64,000 nucleotides of DNA. Origin: Hirudinaria manillensis (lineage: Eukaryota; Annelida; Clitellata; Hirudinida; Hirudinidae). The stretch is taken from NCBI GenBank assembly GCA_034509925.1, contig CM067526.1, positions 7,492,744-7,556,743 on the forward strand. The letters are read 5' to 3'. The stretch's first letter is position 1. Every line of letters starts with the position of its first letter. Below the pieces are notes generated by a model. The model did no database searches. It saw only the letters and a program-made list of their open reading frames with translations, and had not been told where the DNA came from. Both the position numbers and the translations under genes were made by a program. Shown piece after piece: positions 53,301 to 64,000 of this stretch.

Positions 53301-56300
53301 CCTTTGCCCTTTCCGATTATAAATCCCTTAGAAACCTTTATAAGCTTTTTCAATTGAACAACAACGTAATACTTAAACGAGAAAACTATAAATAGTATTT
53401 CTGGTCGTGAACATAGACTGCTTCTATTTTGATAATACCACAGTACATTTTGATTATCTAACACATACAATACAATAATCAAGCAGTTTGACTCAGCGAA
53501 TGTTGATCCAATTACTATATAATATACTTATGTGGTATTCCTTATTTTATTTATTTTTTAGAAAATTTATAAAATTGGCTTCGGTCCGATTCAAAGTCTC
53601 CGGTACATCTCTAATTCAAGATAACTTGATTTATTTATTACATATTTATTATTTGATTTATTAAAATATATAAAATACTTATTAAAAATTTTAAATTGAT
53701 TTTTAAAACATTCTGTTTTGATAGATACATTTTTTTTTCGAAGAGCATCGTAGCTTTTGTATCTTCTTTGCATGCCTGGAACCAAATCTCATATTATCAG
53801 CATACAGGAGGTGTGAATTGGAGCAACGTGTTTAATCATCCGTACTCTAAAAAAAGTCCTAGCATAGCATTTTGTCTTTTATTAACATTTTTCGACATCG
53901 TCTTCAACTTGTCTCTTCTATTGTGCGCCTTTTCACTTATGTCAGGTGAGAGGTTTCGCAATATAAATAGACATAATGATGTCTAATCAATTTCATTTAA
54001 ATGACTTAGCAATTTCTTTCAATACTTTTTTTTTTACTTCTGATATATGTGAATGGAATGACCTATTAGTAGATTAAAACACCAAACTAATAAATATTAT
54101 AATATATGAATATATTAAATTCAATTTCTTTATGTAAAATAATCAGGTACCCTTCAAGAATATATAAAAATATGTTTTCGACCAAAGCTCAAAGTTGGAG
54201 AGAACGTAGATGCAACTGAATTTACGCCCAAAGATGAAGAAGCAGAACAAAATGTTAATCAAGACTCGAATGTCGAATCTCGAGTTAATCTCGAACAAAA
54301 TTTTATTTCAAATGCAAGAGGAGGTTTGATTGTTAAATATTATGTCGTAAAATTAGTTATAAATATCGGATTAGATATTATATATGAATGAGATATCATA
54401 CATGTATGTGAGTGAATGGATGGATGGATGGATGGATGGATGGATGGATGGATGGATGGATGGATTGGTGGATGGAGGGACGGACGGGCGAACGAATGTA
54501 TGCATTATTGAATGATACTAAATATAACTCATCCTCCTCTTGTCAGAAATAGTCCATTTTTGCTACTATCCCCTCTCTCTTGCATCTCATCTGCAAATGT
54601 CTTTTATGACTCCTAATCAAATAATTTGCTGGAAAAAGATTTGTTGATTAGAAACACAAAACTCAATCTTTGAAGCCAAGGAAAAAAACCCAAAAATTAA
54701 CTAAAATCTAATTTCTAAAAGAAATCTTGTTCGCTGAGATTTCCTCAAAGTATACATAGAAATGTCTAGAAATTCTTTCGCTGGAATCTTAGGTCCATCC
54801 ATGCTTATGATCATATAATGAGTCAGCGTTTCTGGTGTCATTGTATTTTTTAAAAAAGTGCTATGACCTCTAAATTTAACGTATTTGCTATGGAGAGACA
54901 CAGTCCCCTCTCTCCTCGGGAGATACCTGAAAGAATCACAGGACCCAGCTGTAATGCGATTTATAAATTTCGTCTCGGCACAATTTCTAAATTGCGATTT
55001 ATTCGTCTAAAATGGTGTACTTTAGCATGGAATTTTTGAGGTTAGTCTTCATCGCTGTGTTTGGAGGGTGGCGAGAGGGTGAGACGCCCCTGCGCTGGAT
55101 TCTATCATAATTATGATCGATGTCGATACTTTTATTATTATAATAATTTGTTTATATATTATTATAGATGTTTTCCACTTCAAGTTGTTCGCTCTTGTTA
55201 ATTTTGAAAAAATTAATAAAAAAAACTTTAAACGACCAATTTCTACAATTGTTGAAATTGTTTCTCATTATTGTATTGTAGGTGAACAAAATGCTGAAGA
55301 GGAGATCGCCGGAGTTTCAGTGGTAGACCTGGTAAAGAAATTTGGGTGGCGTAAAAAACGTACGGCGATAAACCATTTGACAGTAGACTTTTATCATGAT
55401 CAGGTCACTGCCTTTTTGGGACATAATGGCGCCGGAAAATCTACAACGATGTCAGTGTCATTAGCATTATGTTTACAAAATAAAATGAAAAATTTGGATT
55501 GCAGGAACGTAATGGCCGGATTGGTAAAACCAACAAGTGGAACAATCTATATCAATGGCATGGATATTCGTACACATATGACTAAAGTTAGGGAAGACTT
55601 AACCATTTGCCCTCAGCATAATACTTTATTCGATGGGTTTGTTGAACTTTTTATATTTCATTTTGAGATAATCAAAAATAAATTTAATTTATGTGTAAAA
55701 ACAGATTTTTTTCGAACAAGAGGGGGGTAGGGTTTTATGGGTGACCAGGCTATATTTTGTCGAAGCTTAAACCCTTGGTTTTCTAAGAAAAACTCCATTC
55801 ATTTAGATAGGCCAAAACAGCATTAGCTTGGTCTTCAATAACTTAATTTCACAACATATATTAATAAAATGCATCTAGAAATTAAAGGCAACACGAAGTA
55901 AAGTATTGAAGGAGATAAACTTAGAAATTTTAACAACTTTTCATAACCTTTATTATAGCTTAATCTTCGATTTTCATAAAAATTTACTTCAGTTTCTATT
56001 ACCACCCCTTCCCAAAACTCTGAAGTGCCCCCTGTCAAAAATCCTGATCTCGGGCACCTCCATGCGTTTCTGTTGACGCTCTATTTTCTTTAAATAATTA
56101 TAAAGTCTAAATTTCCTTTGCGATAAACTTCAAATGTATTCCCGGTTAATTTGCTTTCCTCGGGGAGGGCCATGTTGCCCCAGGGAGATGTGTTTCAGTA
56201 AAACTGCTCAGGAGTCATGTAACGGTACTTAAAGTGCAATAAAAGCCGCAGGCTATTAATTGTTAACAACTGCTAGTTCTTAAATTGCTATTTAGATTGA

Positions 56301-59300
56301 CTGTTGAAGAACATGTAACTCTTTTCGGTACCCTGAGAGGTCTAAGTAAAGATGTTATTGCCGATGAAACCACGAGGCTGATAGGTGATCTTAACATGGA
56401 GAAGAAGCTTAAGACCATGGCCTCCAAACTGTCCGGTTTGTCCAAATTTTAAGAAATAGCTTCTTAAGTTTATTCAGAACTCGTTCATTCATTATTTTGT
56501 AAGTTAATGAACTCCAAGGCTTAACAAAACTCGATATAAAATCTTATTTTACTCTCATTTAATTTCTAAAAGAGGGTGAATTCAAAGTTTATGGGTGGAT
56601 GGGTGGGTGTGGGTGATAAAGAGAGAGATATGGAGAGAGGGAACGAGAAGAGGGATTAGATGAGGGGACTGAGTTCGTGACATGATGGCCAGTGGAAGAA
56701 ATGAGCCCCTATCCAGAATTATTCCTGGCAAAGAAACCCATTCCTTTTATATTCTCCCATAAAAACACAAGAAAAATTAAATATATAATAGAAGAAAATA
56801 ATATTCAATTCCGTAGAGAATACTAAAGACTCCAGCACAAAAGTCGTTTGAAAGTATGGTCGTTGCAGTTAGTGCCTCCTTTCTCAGACTGCTTTTGGCA
56901 GCTAATAATCTAATTACAAGGCAGAGAGATATTATTTTATTGTCTGAATATCTTATTATATTCCTTAGGGGGAATGAAGCGAATCGTATCCATAACTTTG
57001 GCTTATCTCGGGTCACCAAAATTAGTAATTCTAGACGAACCTACATCTGGCGTAGATACGTTTACCATGAGGCAAATCTGGAATCTTATCAAAGCTTATA
57101 GAGCAGGTATAACGAACTTTTTCATATCCAATGTTCACTGCCTAGTTTATTATTTGCATTGCTTAATAAATTACTGAACGTTTAGAAGTAAATTTGAAAG
57201 GAATTCACGACAGGCTTTCTAGAAAAATTAAACTAGTAATTATGCAAGTCGCGATAAAGGATTAGGTTATACTGACATGTGAATTATTTTCATTTGAGGT
57301 CATACAACAATTATAGCGACACATTCCATGGAAGAAGCCGACATTGTTAGTGACAGAATAGTTGTTATTTGGGGGGGCTCACTAGCCGCCGCTGGAACTT
57401 CAATGGAGCTGAAGAAAAATTACGGGAAAGGTTACAGGCTCTTTATCGAACTTCAATCAACCCTAAATGGTCAGGGTTGTTCAATCTAAACCAATTCTCA
57501 TAAACAATGCGAAAACGGATATTTGATATCTTCAGAACAAAACAATGACAACAAAATATTCGAAACTGGTCCTATCACAAAAGTCGTCCAGCATCACATA
57601 CCCAACTCCAGCCTACAAATGGAAAATCCAGTATCCAATGAAATTGTTTACACACTTCCTCTTGACGATAAGTCCCAAGCAGCTTATCTGGATTTGTTCA
57701 AAGAGCTTGAAAGAAATAAAAACACTCTAAGAATACAAAATTTCGGAGTTTCCAGTCCTGGTCTGGAAGAGGCATGAATAACATATTAATATTATTATTA
57801 TTAATAATGATATTTACTAATCGAATCGATGTAATAACTAGTGTAGTTGATGATATTTGATTAAATAAAAATTTAGTAATACTTTTATTTCAAAAATCAA
57901 TTATCCAAAATTTAATGTTACATCGTCTTTCAAGGTATTTGTAAGAATCAACGAATTAGCGGAAATAAAAGGCGAACAAAGTCCAGGTAAGAATGACATT
58001 GATTCAACTCCGATTGTAAATACGTTGAATGGTATTGATTCATTTCCGATGGTAATTGATATTCTGCATTCGTAATTTTCTTCAAATACTGCAGAAACCA
58101 AAGAATTTGAACCATATCCGACTTATACCAAAAAGAAAGGGTTATTTTTGTCTCAAATACGTGCCATGTTCATAAAAAGATTTCATTTCTTTAAGAGGAG
58201 TAAAACGTCCTTCGTGACACAGGCAAGCTAAGTCCTAGAAATTATCGCTTTTCCATAACTTTTCACTATAAATAAAATTTAATGCTATTTAATTTTTAGA
58301 TATTGACACCTCTTGGCTTCTTCTACATGTACTTAATTAGTAATTACGGTGATATCAGCTTCCTATTTTTCGCTCAAAAGAATGAAGTACTAATTCACCC
58401 GTGGCTGATGGCCCGACCGGTTCATCAGCCTCTCGAAACCTTCGTTGCGTTCGTTCAAGTCAATTAAATGTCACGTTATTGTTTCATATCGTTATGATTT
58501 CTTATGGGTACAGTCGAGAGGGTAGATTGATAGATGGATTGATTGATTGGTGGATGGATGGGCGGACGGATGGATATATGAGAGCCACGAGTTATTGTTT
58601 TATAATATTCTTAAGATGAAGACGATTCGCTAACTTGCGATGGCCTTTGAGATTAAAACGACAAATTATGTTGAACTACGTAAATGTATTTATCCCACAT
58701 CGTGCATTTTTTCATCTCATGGAGCATTTTTTTGCAATGCATAATTGCCATGCTATCGTTTGTAGACGTGAGAAGCACTTAGACTGGGACCCTTCCGACA
58801 TAGAAAACTCGTTTCTTAGCGGTGCTGGCATGTCTGTGCGATGTATAAAAAATTATCCATTGAAGTATGGCAACTGATGTATTAATACTTTCTATAGTTT
58901 TCTTTGTTTGTTAACAATTATTTCAAAAATAAATTTGCAGAGATTTTGATTGCCAGGGCATTGGTGAATTAAATAGCATTGCTTATCCTCCTGACTATGT
59001 CGCTGACTTCCATAGGAGTTGCCATTGCAGAAATGAGAGCTTCCGTTGTACAGAAGGTTAATATTTTTTGCTATTTAAGATTTAAAATTTAAATATTTAA
59101 ATAAAATATATATTGATAGAAACTCTTGAACGAGCGTTCTGACAGGGATCTTCAGAGGAATGGCCCCTCCTACGAGTGTTTCGGCCCTGAATCCTGACAC
59201 TCTCGGGGGCTGGGCCGCATCCGTTGATCAAGCGGATGTCCCTGCCAGATACTTTCTTCCGATAAACAGACAACGACTTCCGACAAACAAACAATACTCG

Positions 59301-62177
59301 CACCACCATTTTACGAAAAATTCCGCGAGGGCTCCGCCGTCCGAAAAACCGTCAAAGTCGCCACTGCGGCACTTCTTATATCACTTTGGTGTGAATGCCG
59401 TCCGGGGTGTCTCTTTCCTGGTCTTACACTGGAGTCCCTGTTTTGGTGGAGTGGACAGGGACGACTAGCCTCGCCGTGTCTGAGGCTTACCTTCGGTCCT
59501 TCGTTGTCCAGATCCAGTGAGAAGCCGATTCTGCGGACTCGGCTATTTTCTGGACGAACTGTTTGGTTTGCCTGTTTGAAAGGCCTATCTTCCTGGGAAA
59601 GGCGTATGTAGACTTGCCTACCAGCCCTCTCGCTCCGACTTCTATTGGCAACACACGGGCGCTATAACCTTTCCCCTCTAAATCCATCCTCAGCTCTTCA
59701 TAACGGTCGCTCTTCAGAGCATTGCTGACATCAATTCGGTCCTCCCATGGGACCGTCAGCTCTACCATAATGATGGAATCGGTTGCTGCCGACGCCAGCA
59801 CCAGATCAGGACGCTTGCCACTCTCTTGTAGCACCTGGTGGTAGTGCCTTTCTCCCTGCAGGTCTGCCGCAACTGTCCAGTCTTTGGCTGTGGACAGCAA
59901 GTCCCTCCTTTGGGCCATGTTCCTTTTGCGGTTCTGTGTTGAGCCCTCTCTTAAGAGTTACATTCTTCTTGGTGCCGCGATTTCTCGGGCATTTGCCTGG
60001 GAGCATGCCGAGTGACTGTTCACCTCCGCAGAGCTCGCAGCTGGCGTCTTGAACCAATCCCCACTTCTGTAAGTTGGACCCGGAAGGGAGCACGTCGTAG
60101 ACCGACCTTATGAGGAATGCCAAGCGGAGGGGAGACTTTTTCCAAATGTCTTTCCATGTGATGGATCTTTGGATGACGTCTTCCCAGGTTGTCCACTGTC
60201 CTTGCTGGCTTTGCTGCACTGCCAGCGCAATCCTTTCGGTCTCCATCTCTCGCCTTCTCTCTTGGATTATCATGGCGGCTTTTGTCTGCACATTCGCTGT
60301 GGACCATCTTGGAAAATGGTTCCATCCGACTCCATGGCGGTCTACCTGCACGGGTCCTCTTTTCTCCTCGAAGGCTAGGATTGCCTCGGATTCCTCAATT
60401 TCTTCCTGGGCTCTGAATTTCCTTCCTGAGCGGAGTTGCGGCATGACGTCGCGGACCCTGCTGTCACTGGAGTTGTTGAGCGACCATTGAGTTCTGATTT
60501 TGCTGATTTTATATTCTTCAACGATGGATCTGAGGGGCAGCCTCAACCGTGTGCTCCTGCTGTACAGGGCGACCGACGACAGCGAAGGCGGTAACCCGAA
60601 CCATTTCCTTGTACACCGATTTATTTTCCTTTCCATCTCTTCTAACGACTGCAGGCCTATTTCGTAGATGGTCAATGGCCACAGCAGTCTTGGTAGCAGG
60701 ACGAACTGCAGGAGCCAGACTTTGAATCTGCCCTGTAGCGGCGATTCTGCAATCGCTTTCAGACCGTCGGTCATCCTACTGACAGTGGCTGCCTCCTGGT
60801 TTTTGTCGCGGAGGGACTCGTCGAAAACTCTTCCCAAGCTCTTTACTGGCTCTTCTGAGACCGTCGGAATGCGTTGTCCTCCGGCGGTGAAGCACACGTC
60901 ACTGCGAACTCTCCCTCTTGTGAGAGAAAGACTCCGGGATTTTGCGGGCTTCAGAGCCATATGCGACACCATTGGAGTAGATCATTGAGCTTGTCAAGGG
61001 CTCTTTGGACAATCTGCTGCCTGTTTAGAACGATGGTGGTGTCGTCCATGAAAACCTTTACTGAAGGCATAAACACCCCTCTACCCAAACGCATCTCGGG
61101 GATCTCAGCTCCTACTGCATTTAGTACGACTTGAATGGCAAGCACAAACAGCGATGGAGAAATGGCACATCCCATGGCTATGCCGATCTGCAGAGGGATC
61201 CAACACGTGGTGCAATCTTTCGTGGAAAAACGCATCACGAAACCGTTGAAGTATTCCTTGAGTACCTCAATTACCGTTCCAGGAACATGGTGGATTTCTA
61301 ACATCTTCCAGAGGAGTTGATGGGGCACCGATCCATAGGCGTTGGCCAGGTCGAGCCACACGACGTGTAGACTGAGTTGGTTCCTTTTTGCGTTCTGGAT
61401 CGCCTCCCATATCATTGCGGTGTGCTCAATGCACCCCGGCACACCTGGGATGCCTCACTTTTGAACTGCTGTGTCGATGTACTTGTTTGTTGTCATGAAC
61501 GTAGTCAGCCTTGCCGCTAGACATGAGAAATAGATTTTCCCTTCGACATTCAACAACGAAATAGGCCTGAACTGGTTTATGTGCTTAGATTCCTTTTCTT
61601 TCGGAATGTACACACCTTCCGCTACTTTCCATTCGTTGTCGACTGCGGCATTGGCCCAGGTGGAAACTATTATTGTGTGAAGCAGCTTGAGCGTTCTTGG
61701 GCATCTCTTGTAAAGCAGATATGGGATCCCGTTGGGCCCGGGCGCGGAGCGGTTTCTTGCCTTCTTCACGACTCCCTTAATCTCCTCGATCGATGGAGCT
61801 GCCTCTTGAAATGGATGATCCGGGAAAGGTGCTTCCAGAATCTCAGTTCTCTGAGGAAGCGGTGTGCTGCGAAGAGCATCGGTGTACGTCTTGGTGAGGT
61901 GTGCTTCTAGCTCCGTCCTTGAAGCAGCAAGAGTCCCTGATTTTGGTGGTTCGAGCAGTGACCTCCGGTAGCGATACGGATCTCTGAAAAATTCTTGTCT
62001 TGCTCGCCTTCTCTCGTACCTCTTTGTCTCGCCCTTTCTGCTTGACGGAGGGTGTTGATTCTTCCTTTGACCTCCTCCCACAGCACCATCAAACCGGCCT
62101 TTTCGGCCTCACCCGAACTCTTCCATCTGCTGCGAAGGACCCTTTTCTCGCGCTTTAAATTTTTTATGTTTTAAATG

Positions 62178-62213
<36 letters not shown>

Positions 62214-63643
62214 TTTATCTATTTATAAATTTACAAAATGATTACATCTCCAGATTCAGGCGAACTGCCGCTCAGTGTCAAAGTTGGTGACAGTTATGTT
62301 GTGCACAATTTAACTCATTTTGATGTGCAGGATTATCTCTATACAACTACATTAGAAAATCAGGAAAATAGGTTACTTTCTTTATTTTCACTAGAAATTT
62401 GAAGTCAACCTAGTTCTGATGATAAAGGTAAATCGCATAAATACTATATGGTTTAAAAATGACCTATTTTTATTGTTTTTGTTCGTGATAACTTTACCGG
62501 TCAGATATGGAGGCTTGGAATTCATCTCAAAAGTTCAGTCAGTAAGCGGCGAAGATAGTTCAGACGAGCTTTCAGAATTCATAAAGAATTTCGTTAATGT
62601 TGGCGAAGATCTGGTAAAATTTGAAAACTTTACTTTTGAAAACCTTTCAAAGTTTGGAGAGGGCTGGAAAACGTTTAGAATTGAGGAACAACAGTTAGTT
62701 AGAGTGAGTTTTCTTTAGTGAAGCTGTTTTAAACTTTTTGCTTTTGTCGTCATTCACTTTTTATTTATTCTGATAAAACTGACTGACTAACTTCAGTTAA
62801 GCTTTCACTAGGCAAATAGCCTAATCAAAAACCAGTCTTTAGATTTACAAGTGCTCGTGAATCTCAAAACGCACCTGTACTATTTTAAATAAACCATTTG
62901 AATAGTTAAATGAATTAAAATTAACAATGAAAAACGCACACACAATGCACACATATTGCATGTATCAAGATTTTTAACGTAAAGGCAAAAACTGTAAAAG
63001 AAATATTTTAAAATCTAATCACAATACGACTGCAATTAAACTTTAGTTTTAAAAATCTGTCTATTGTCAGGAAGGGGAACGTAGACAGTTAAGGTCAGAA
63101 ACACTTTCAGAATTATAGAACTATGAGTGTACTTCAAGCATGTAACAATCCAAATTAAAACTTTCTAATAACATGTAATAAAATTAATTCCCTAGCGGGA
63201 ACGGGGACTTAAACGCATCGGACAATTTATGGAATTTTCCAAATATTTCAACCGTTAGAAACACTTGGGCTCTTTTTAAATCAAAATTTTGGACAAACGG
63301 ATGGGTGAAAGGGCTGACCGTTATTCTAATCATTGACGAAACGTAACGATCGATAAATGGATATAAAATACACGAAAACATTATTACGGCGAATAAAGCA
63401 TAAAATACCACAAGGCTGGTTTCGTAGACACCTTCGTGTTTCTTCGTCGTTTTCTGAATTAATTGAGAGTTTCAGTTTTCAATAAAAAATAACTTATTAT
63501 CTTCAGATATGGCATAATGACTTTGGTAAGCTCTCTTTGCCGTCGTATGTGAATATTTTGAGTAATGCCTTATTGAGATTCAAAGGCCTACATATCCTGA
63601 CATCTAGTGCGCCGCTTGGCTTAATAGAAATATTTCAAACAAG
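44336..63643 (+). CDS. ABCA-subfamily full ABC transporter (3' partial)
   Basis: A lipid-exporter-type membrane protein, cut off at the right edge. Exons read: 44336-44398, 44700-44848, 45037-45164, 45532-45617, 45927-46139, 46203-46271, 46392-46471, 48035-48120, 48347-48450, 48906-49001, 49771-49887, 50170-50322, 50722-50797, 51091-51181, 51505-51666, 52291-52411, 52469-52567, 52742-52948, 53562-53602, 53725-53945, 54147-54323, 55282-55450, 55505-55636, 56296-56435, 56969-57106, 57299-57469, 57536-57771, 57935-57986, 58095-58222, 58300-58339, 58941-59056, 62254-62371, 62505-62703 and 63507-63643. Start: [14 protein letters not shown], the ABCA N terminus. ECD1 runs to about 51666 ([15 protein letters not shown]). 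Membrane helices span 52291-53945 ([17 protein letters not shown]), then NBD1. Domain 2 begins [12 protein letters not shown]2 shows [17 protein letters not shown] and [15 protein letters not shown], an ABCA hallmark. Phases agree except that exons for the first membrane helix (44399-44699) and around 58340-58940 are unresolved. Two introns start with GC. A dead retrotransposon sits in the intron after 59056. NBD2 lies outside. Confidence 0.93.
44619..44647 (+). repeat. Direct repeat, left copy, before an ABCA exon
   Basis: 29 bases (TTTCACTTGAGACTAATTTA and following) repeated at 44880-44908 with one mismatch. The two copies bracket the ABCA exon at 44700-44848. Confidence 0.7.
44880..44908 (+). 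repeat. Direct repeat, right copy, after an ABCA exon
   Basis: Second copy of the 29-base repeat at 44619-44647; a single T/C difference is seen. Confidence 0.7.
54416..54465 (+). repeat. TGGA tetranucleotide microsatellite in an ABCA intron
   Basis: About twelve tandem TGGA units, decaying into related GGTGGATGGAGGGA at the right. A looser TGGA-rich tract occurs at 58528-58574 in a later intron of the same gene. Confidence 0.9.
56005..56031 (+). repeat. Dispersed short repeat shared with 9305-9331
   Basis: 27 bases beginning CCCCTTCCCAAAACT match 9305-9331 with three differences. The other copy lies just beyond the foldback element at 9013-9272, so both may be pieces of one repeat family. 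Confidence 0.5.
57772..57773 (+). other. Non-canonical GC 5' splice site (ABCA)
   Basis: Exon 57536-57771 ends GAAGAG followed by GCATGA, with an in-frame stop only five bases later. Using GC as donor and the CAAG acceptor at 57934 joins LEE to VFVRINE in phase 0, restoring the conserved LEEVF block of ABC transporters. No GT donor nearby does this. Confidence 0.75.
58223..58224 (+). other. Second non-canonical GC 5' splice site (ABCA)
   Basis: Exon 58095-58222 ends ACACAG followed by GCAAGC, close to the usual GC-donor consensus AG|GCAAGT. Joining to the acceptor at 58299 gives [13 protein letters not shown], the expected entry into the seventh membrane helix, in phase 0. Confidence 0.8.
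59130..62160 (-). mobile_element. 5'-truncated R2-type non-LTR retrotransposon, inactive
   Basis: A minus-strand island with visibly higher GC than the host, bounded by AT-rich sequence. Read from 62160 down: a 5'-truncated start; reverse transcriptase fingers ([35 protein letters not shown]); palm blocks ([19 protein letters not shown], the [14 protein letters not shown] core, catalytic FMDD); a thumb region ([11 protein letters not shown]); a CCHC-like [10 protein letters not shown]; and a restriction-like endonuclease ([30 protein letters not shown]). This RT-then-REL-endonuclease order defines the R2/R4/NeSL/CRE group, which inserts by target-primed reverse transcription. It is about 3 kb, lacks the N-terminal DNA-binding region, and has a 3' UTR to about 59130. 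It sits in an ABCA intron, not in rDNA. Exact ends and a target-site duplication could not be fixed. Confidence 0.88.
59487..62081 (-). pseudogene. Broken reverse transcriptase / endonuclease reading frame of the R2-type element
   Basis: The coding region is interrupted at several points. A frame change lies near 62040, upstream of the fingers domain. An in-frame TGA follows AVQK at 61455, directly before the conserved [12 protein letters not shown] block. A one-base shift at about 60960 separates CRIW from LKPAKSRS. Another shift lies after the CCHC-like motif (about 59900-59990), before the endonuclease frame that ends at 59487. With these lesions no functional protein can be made. The remaining segments keep recognisable family motifs, so inactivation is not very old. 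Confidence 0.88.
62183..62208. repeat. AT dinucleotide microsatellite at the retroelement edge
   Basis: Thirteen AT units just outside the 5' end of the R2-type element, at its junction with the ABCA intron. Confidence 0.85.
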
Positions 63644-64000
63644 GTAGGACCAATAAAAATTTAATTTATTAGCTTTTTGCTAGAAAGATTAACCACACCT
63701 ATTTTTTTTATTTTTATAATTTAATCCATTTTTGACTTGTTTGTATCTTAGTTAAGCCGGTGGATTTTGACACGCGTCTACCTCAGTAGGTATTCACTCA
63801 AGCTAAGCCTAATTACTTTGTTAATTAACGAGTCTCCAAATGACTTACTCAAACTGACATTTTCATTTTAAAGAGACAGAGATTCATTTAAAATCATGAT
63901 TAATATTAATTCAATAGATAAATTCTCTTTCCAAAAATCAAGTAAAAAATAAAGGAGTAGAAAATAGAAAAAGATTTTCCCAAAACAGTGCGCGACCAAT
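63644..64000 (+). other. ABCA intron to window edge
   Basis: Starts at the GTAGG donor after 63643. Nothing coding is recognised in the remaining bases; the next exon lies outside the window. Confidence 0.6.

Larger units (their letters stand above)
55282..57986 (+). other. ABCA nucleotide-binding domain 1 (exon cluster)
   Basis: Intact ATPase motifs spread over seven exons: Walker [12 protein letters not shown] (split by an intron directly after the motif), Q-loop CPQHN, signature LSGGM (split between exons 56296-56435 and 56969-57106), Walker B LVILDEP, D-loop SGVD, and switch His in ATHSMEEAD. The domain closes with the regulatory-region signature [13 protein letters not shown], which is restored only if the intron after 57771 is removed using a GC donor. 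All core residues are present, so NBD1 should bind and hydrolyse ATP. Confidence 0.93.

Noticed and set aside
54416..54465. Regular TGGA array considered as a CRISPR-like or minisatellite system
   Set aside because: Simple tetranucleotide microsatellite without spacers in a eukaryotic intron.
59160..61910. Several plus-strand frames of 60 to 126 codons
   Set aside because: Antisense shadows of the GC-rich retrotransposon, which is coded on the minus strand.

Overview
The window is nuclear DNA from an invertebrate metazoan. It is AT-rich, its genes are split by many short GT-AG introns (often 50 to 100 bases), and it carries animal-specific families: Cdc42, a GALNT7-like glycosyltransferase, MFSD14, SLC46-like and ABCA transporters, a trypsin, and WWE/CCCH PARPs. 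The phylum cannot be fixed from the sequence alone. Gene models were built by hand from reading frames, splice sites and agreement of intron phase between neighbouring exons.

Layout. 1-14.3 kb: two tandem PARP12/PARP13-type genes on the plus strand, separated by an intronless methyltransferase gene (minus) and a small foldback repeat. The first PARP gene enters the window without its first exon. Their middle exons are almost identical while the flanking exons are diverged, which looks like gene conversion. The first gene keeps the H-Y-I ADP-ribosyltransferase triad. The second reads Y-C-I and has lost a splice donor before its PARP domain. 15.5-17 kb: a complete 191-residue Cdc42 gene (minus). 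17.9-20.1 kb: a small secreted-protein reading frame and a trypsin-type protease (plus), possibly one gene. 21.2-23.1 kb: an SLC46-like transporter (plus). 23.3-25.9 kb: an ADAL-type deaminase (minus) with one apparent 1-base frameshift. 26.9-31.8 kb: a 13-exon GALNT7-like gene (minus), head-to-head with an unrecognised two-exon gene at 32.2-33.1 kb. 34.1-37.6 kb: a 12-exon MFSD14/HIAT1 gene (minus). 38.5-41.6 kb: a single-pass membrane protein of unknown function (plus), with a displaced copy of 58 bases of its own exon in its intron. 44.3 kb to the right edge: a very large ABCA transporter (plus), more than 30 exons, cut off inside its second extracellular domain. One ABCA intron holds a 5'-truncated, inactivated retrotransposon with R2-type reverse transcriptase and endonuclease (minus, about 59.1-62.2 kb), much richer in GC than its surroundings.

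The genes are mostly unrelated housekeeping and membrane or secretory genes, with no operon logic. The one functional cluster is the PARP pair. It resembles the vertebrate arrangement of an active PARP12 beside a catalytically dead PARP13/ZAP, and appears to have arisen independently.
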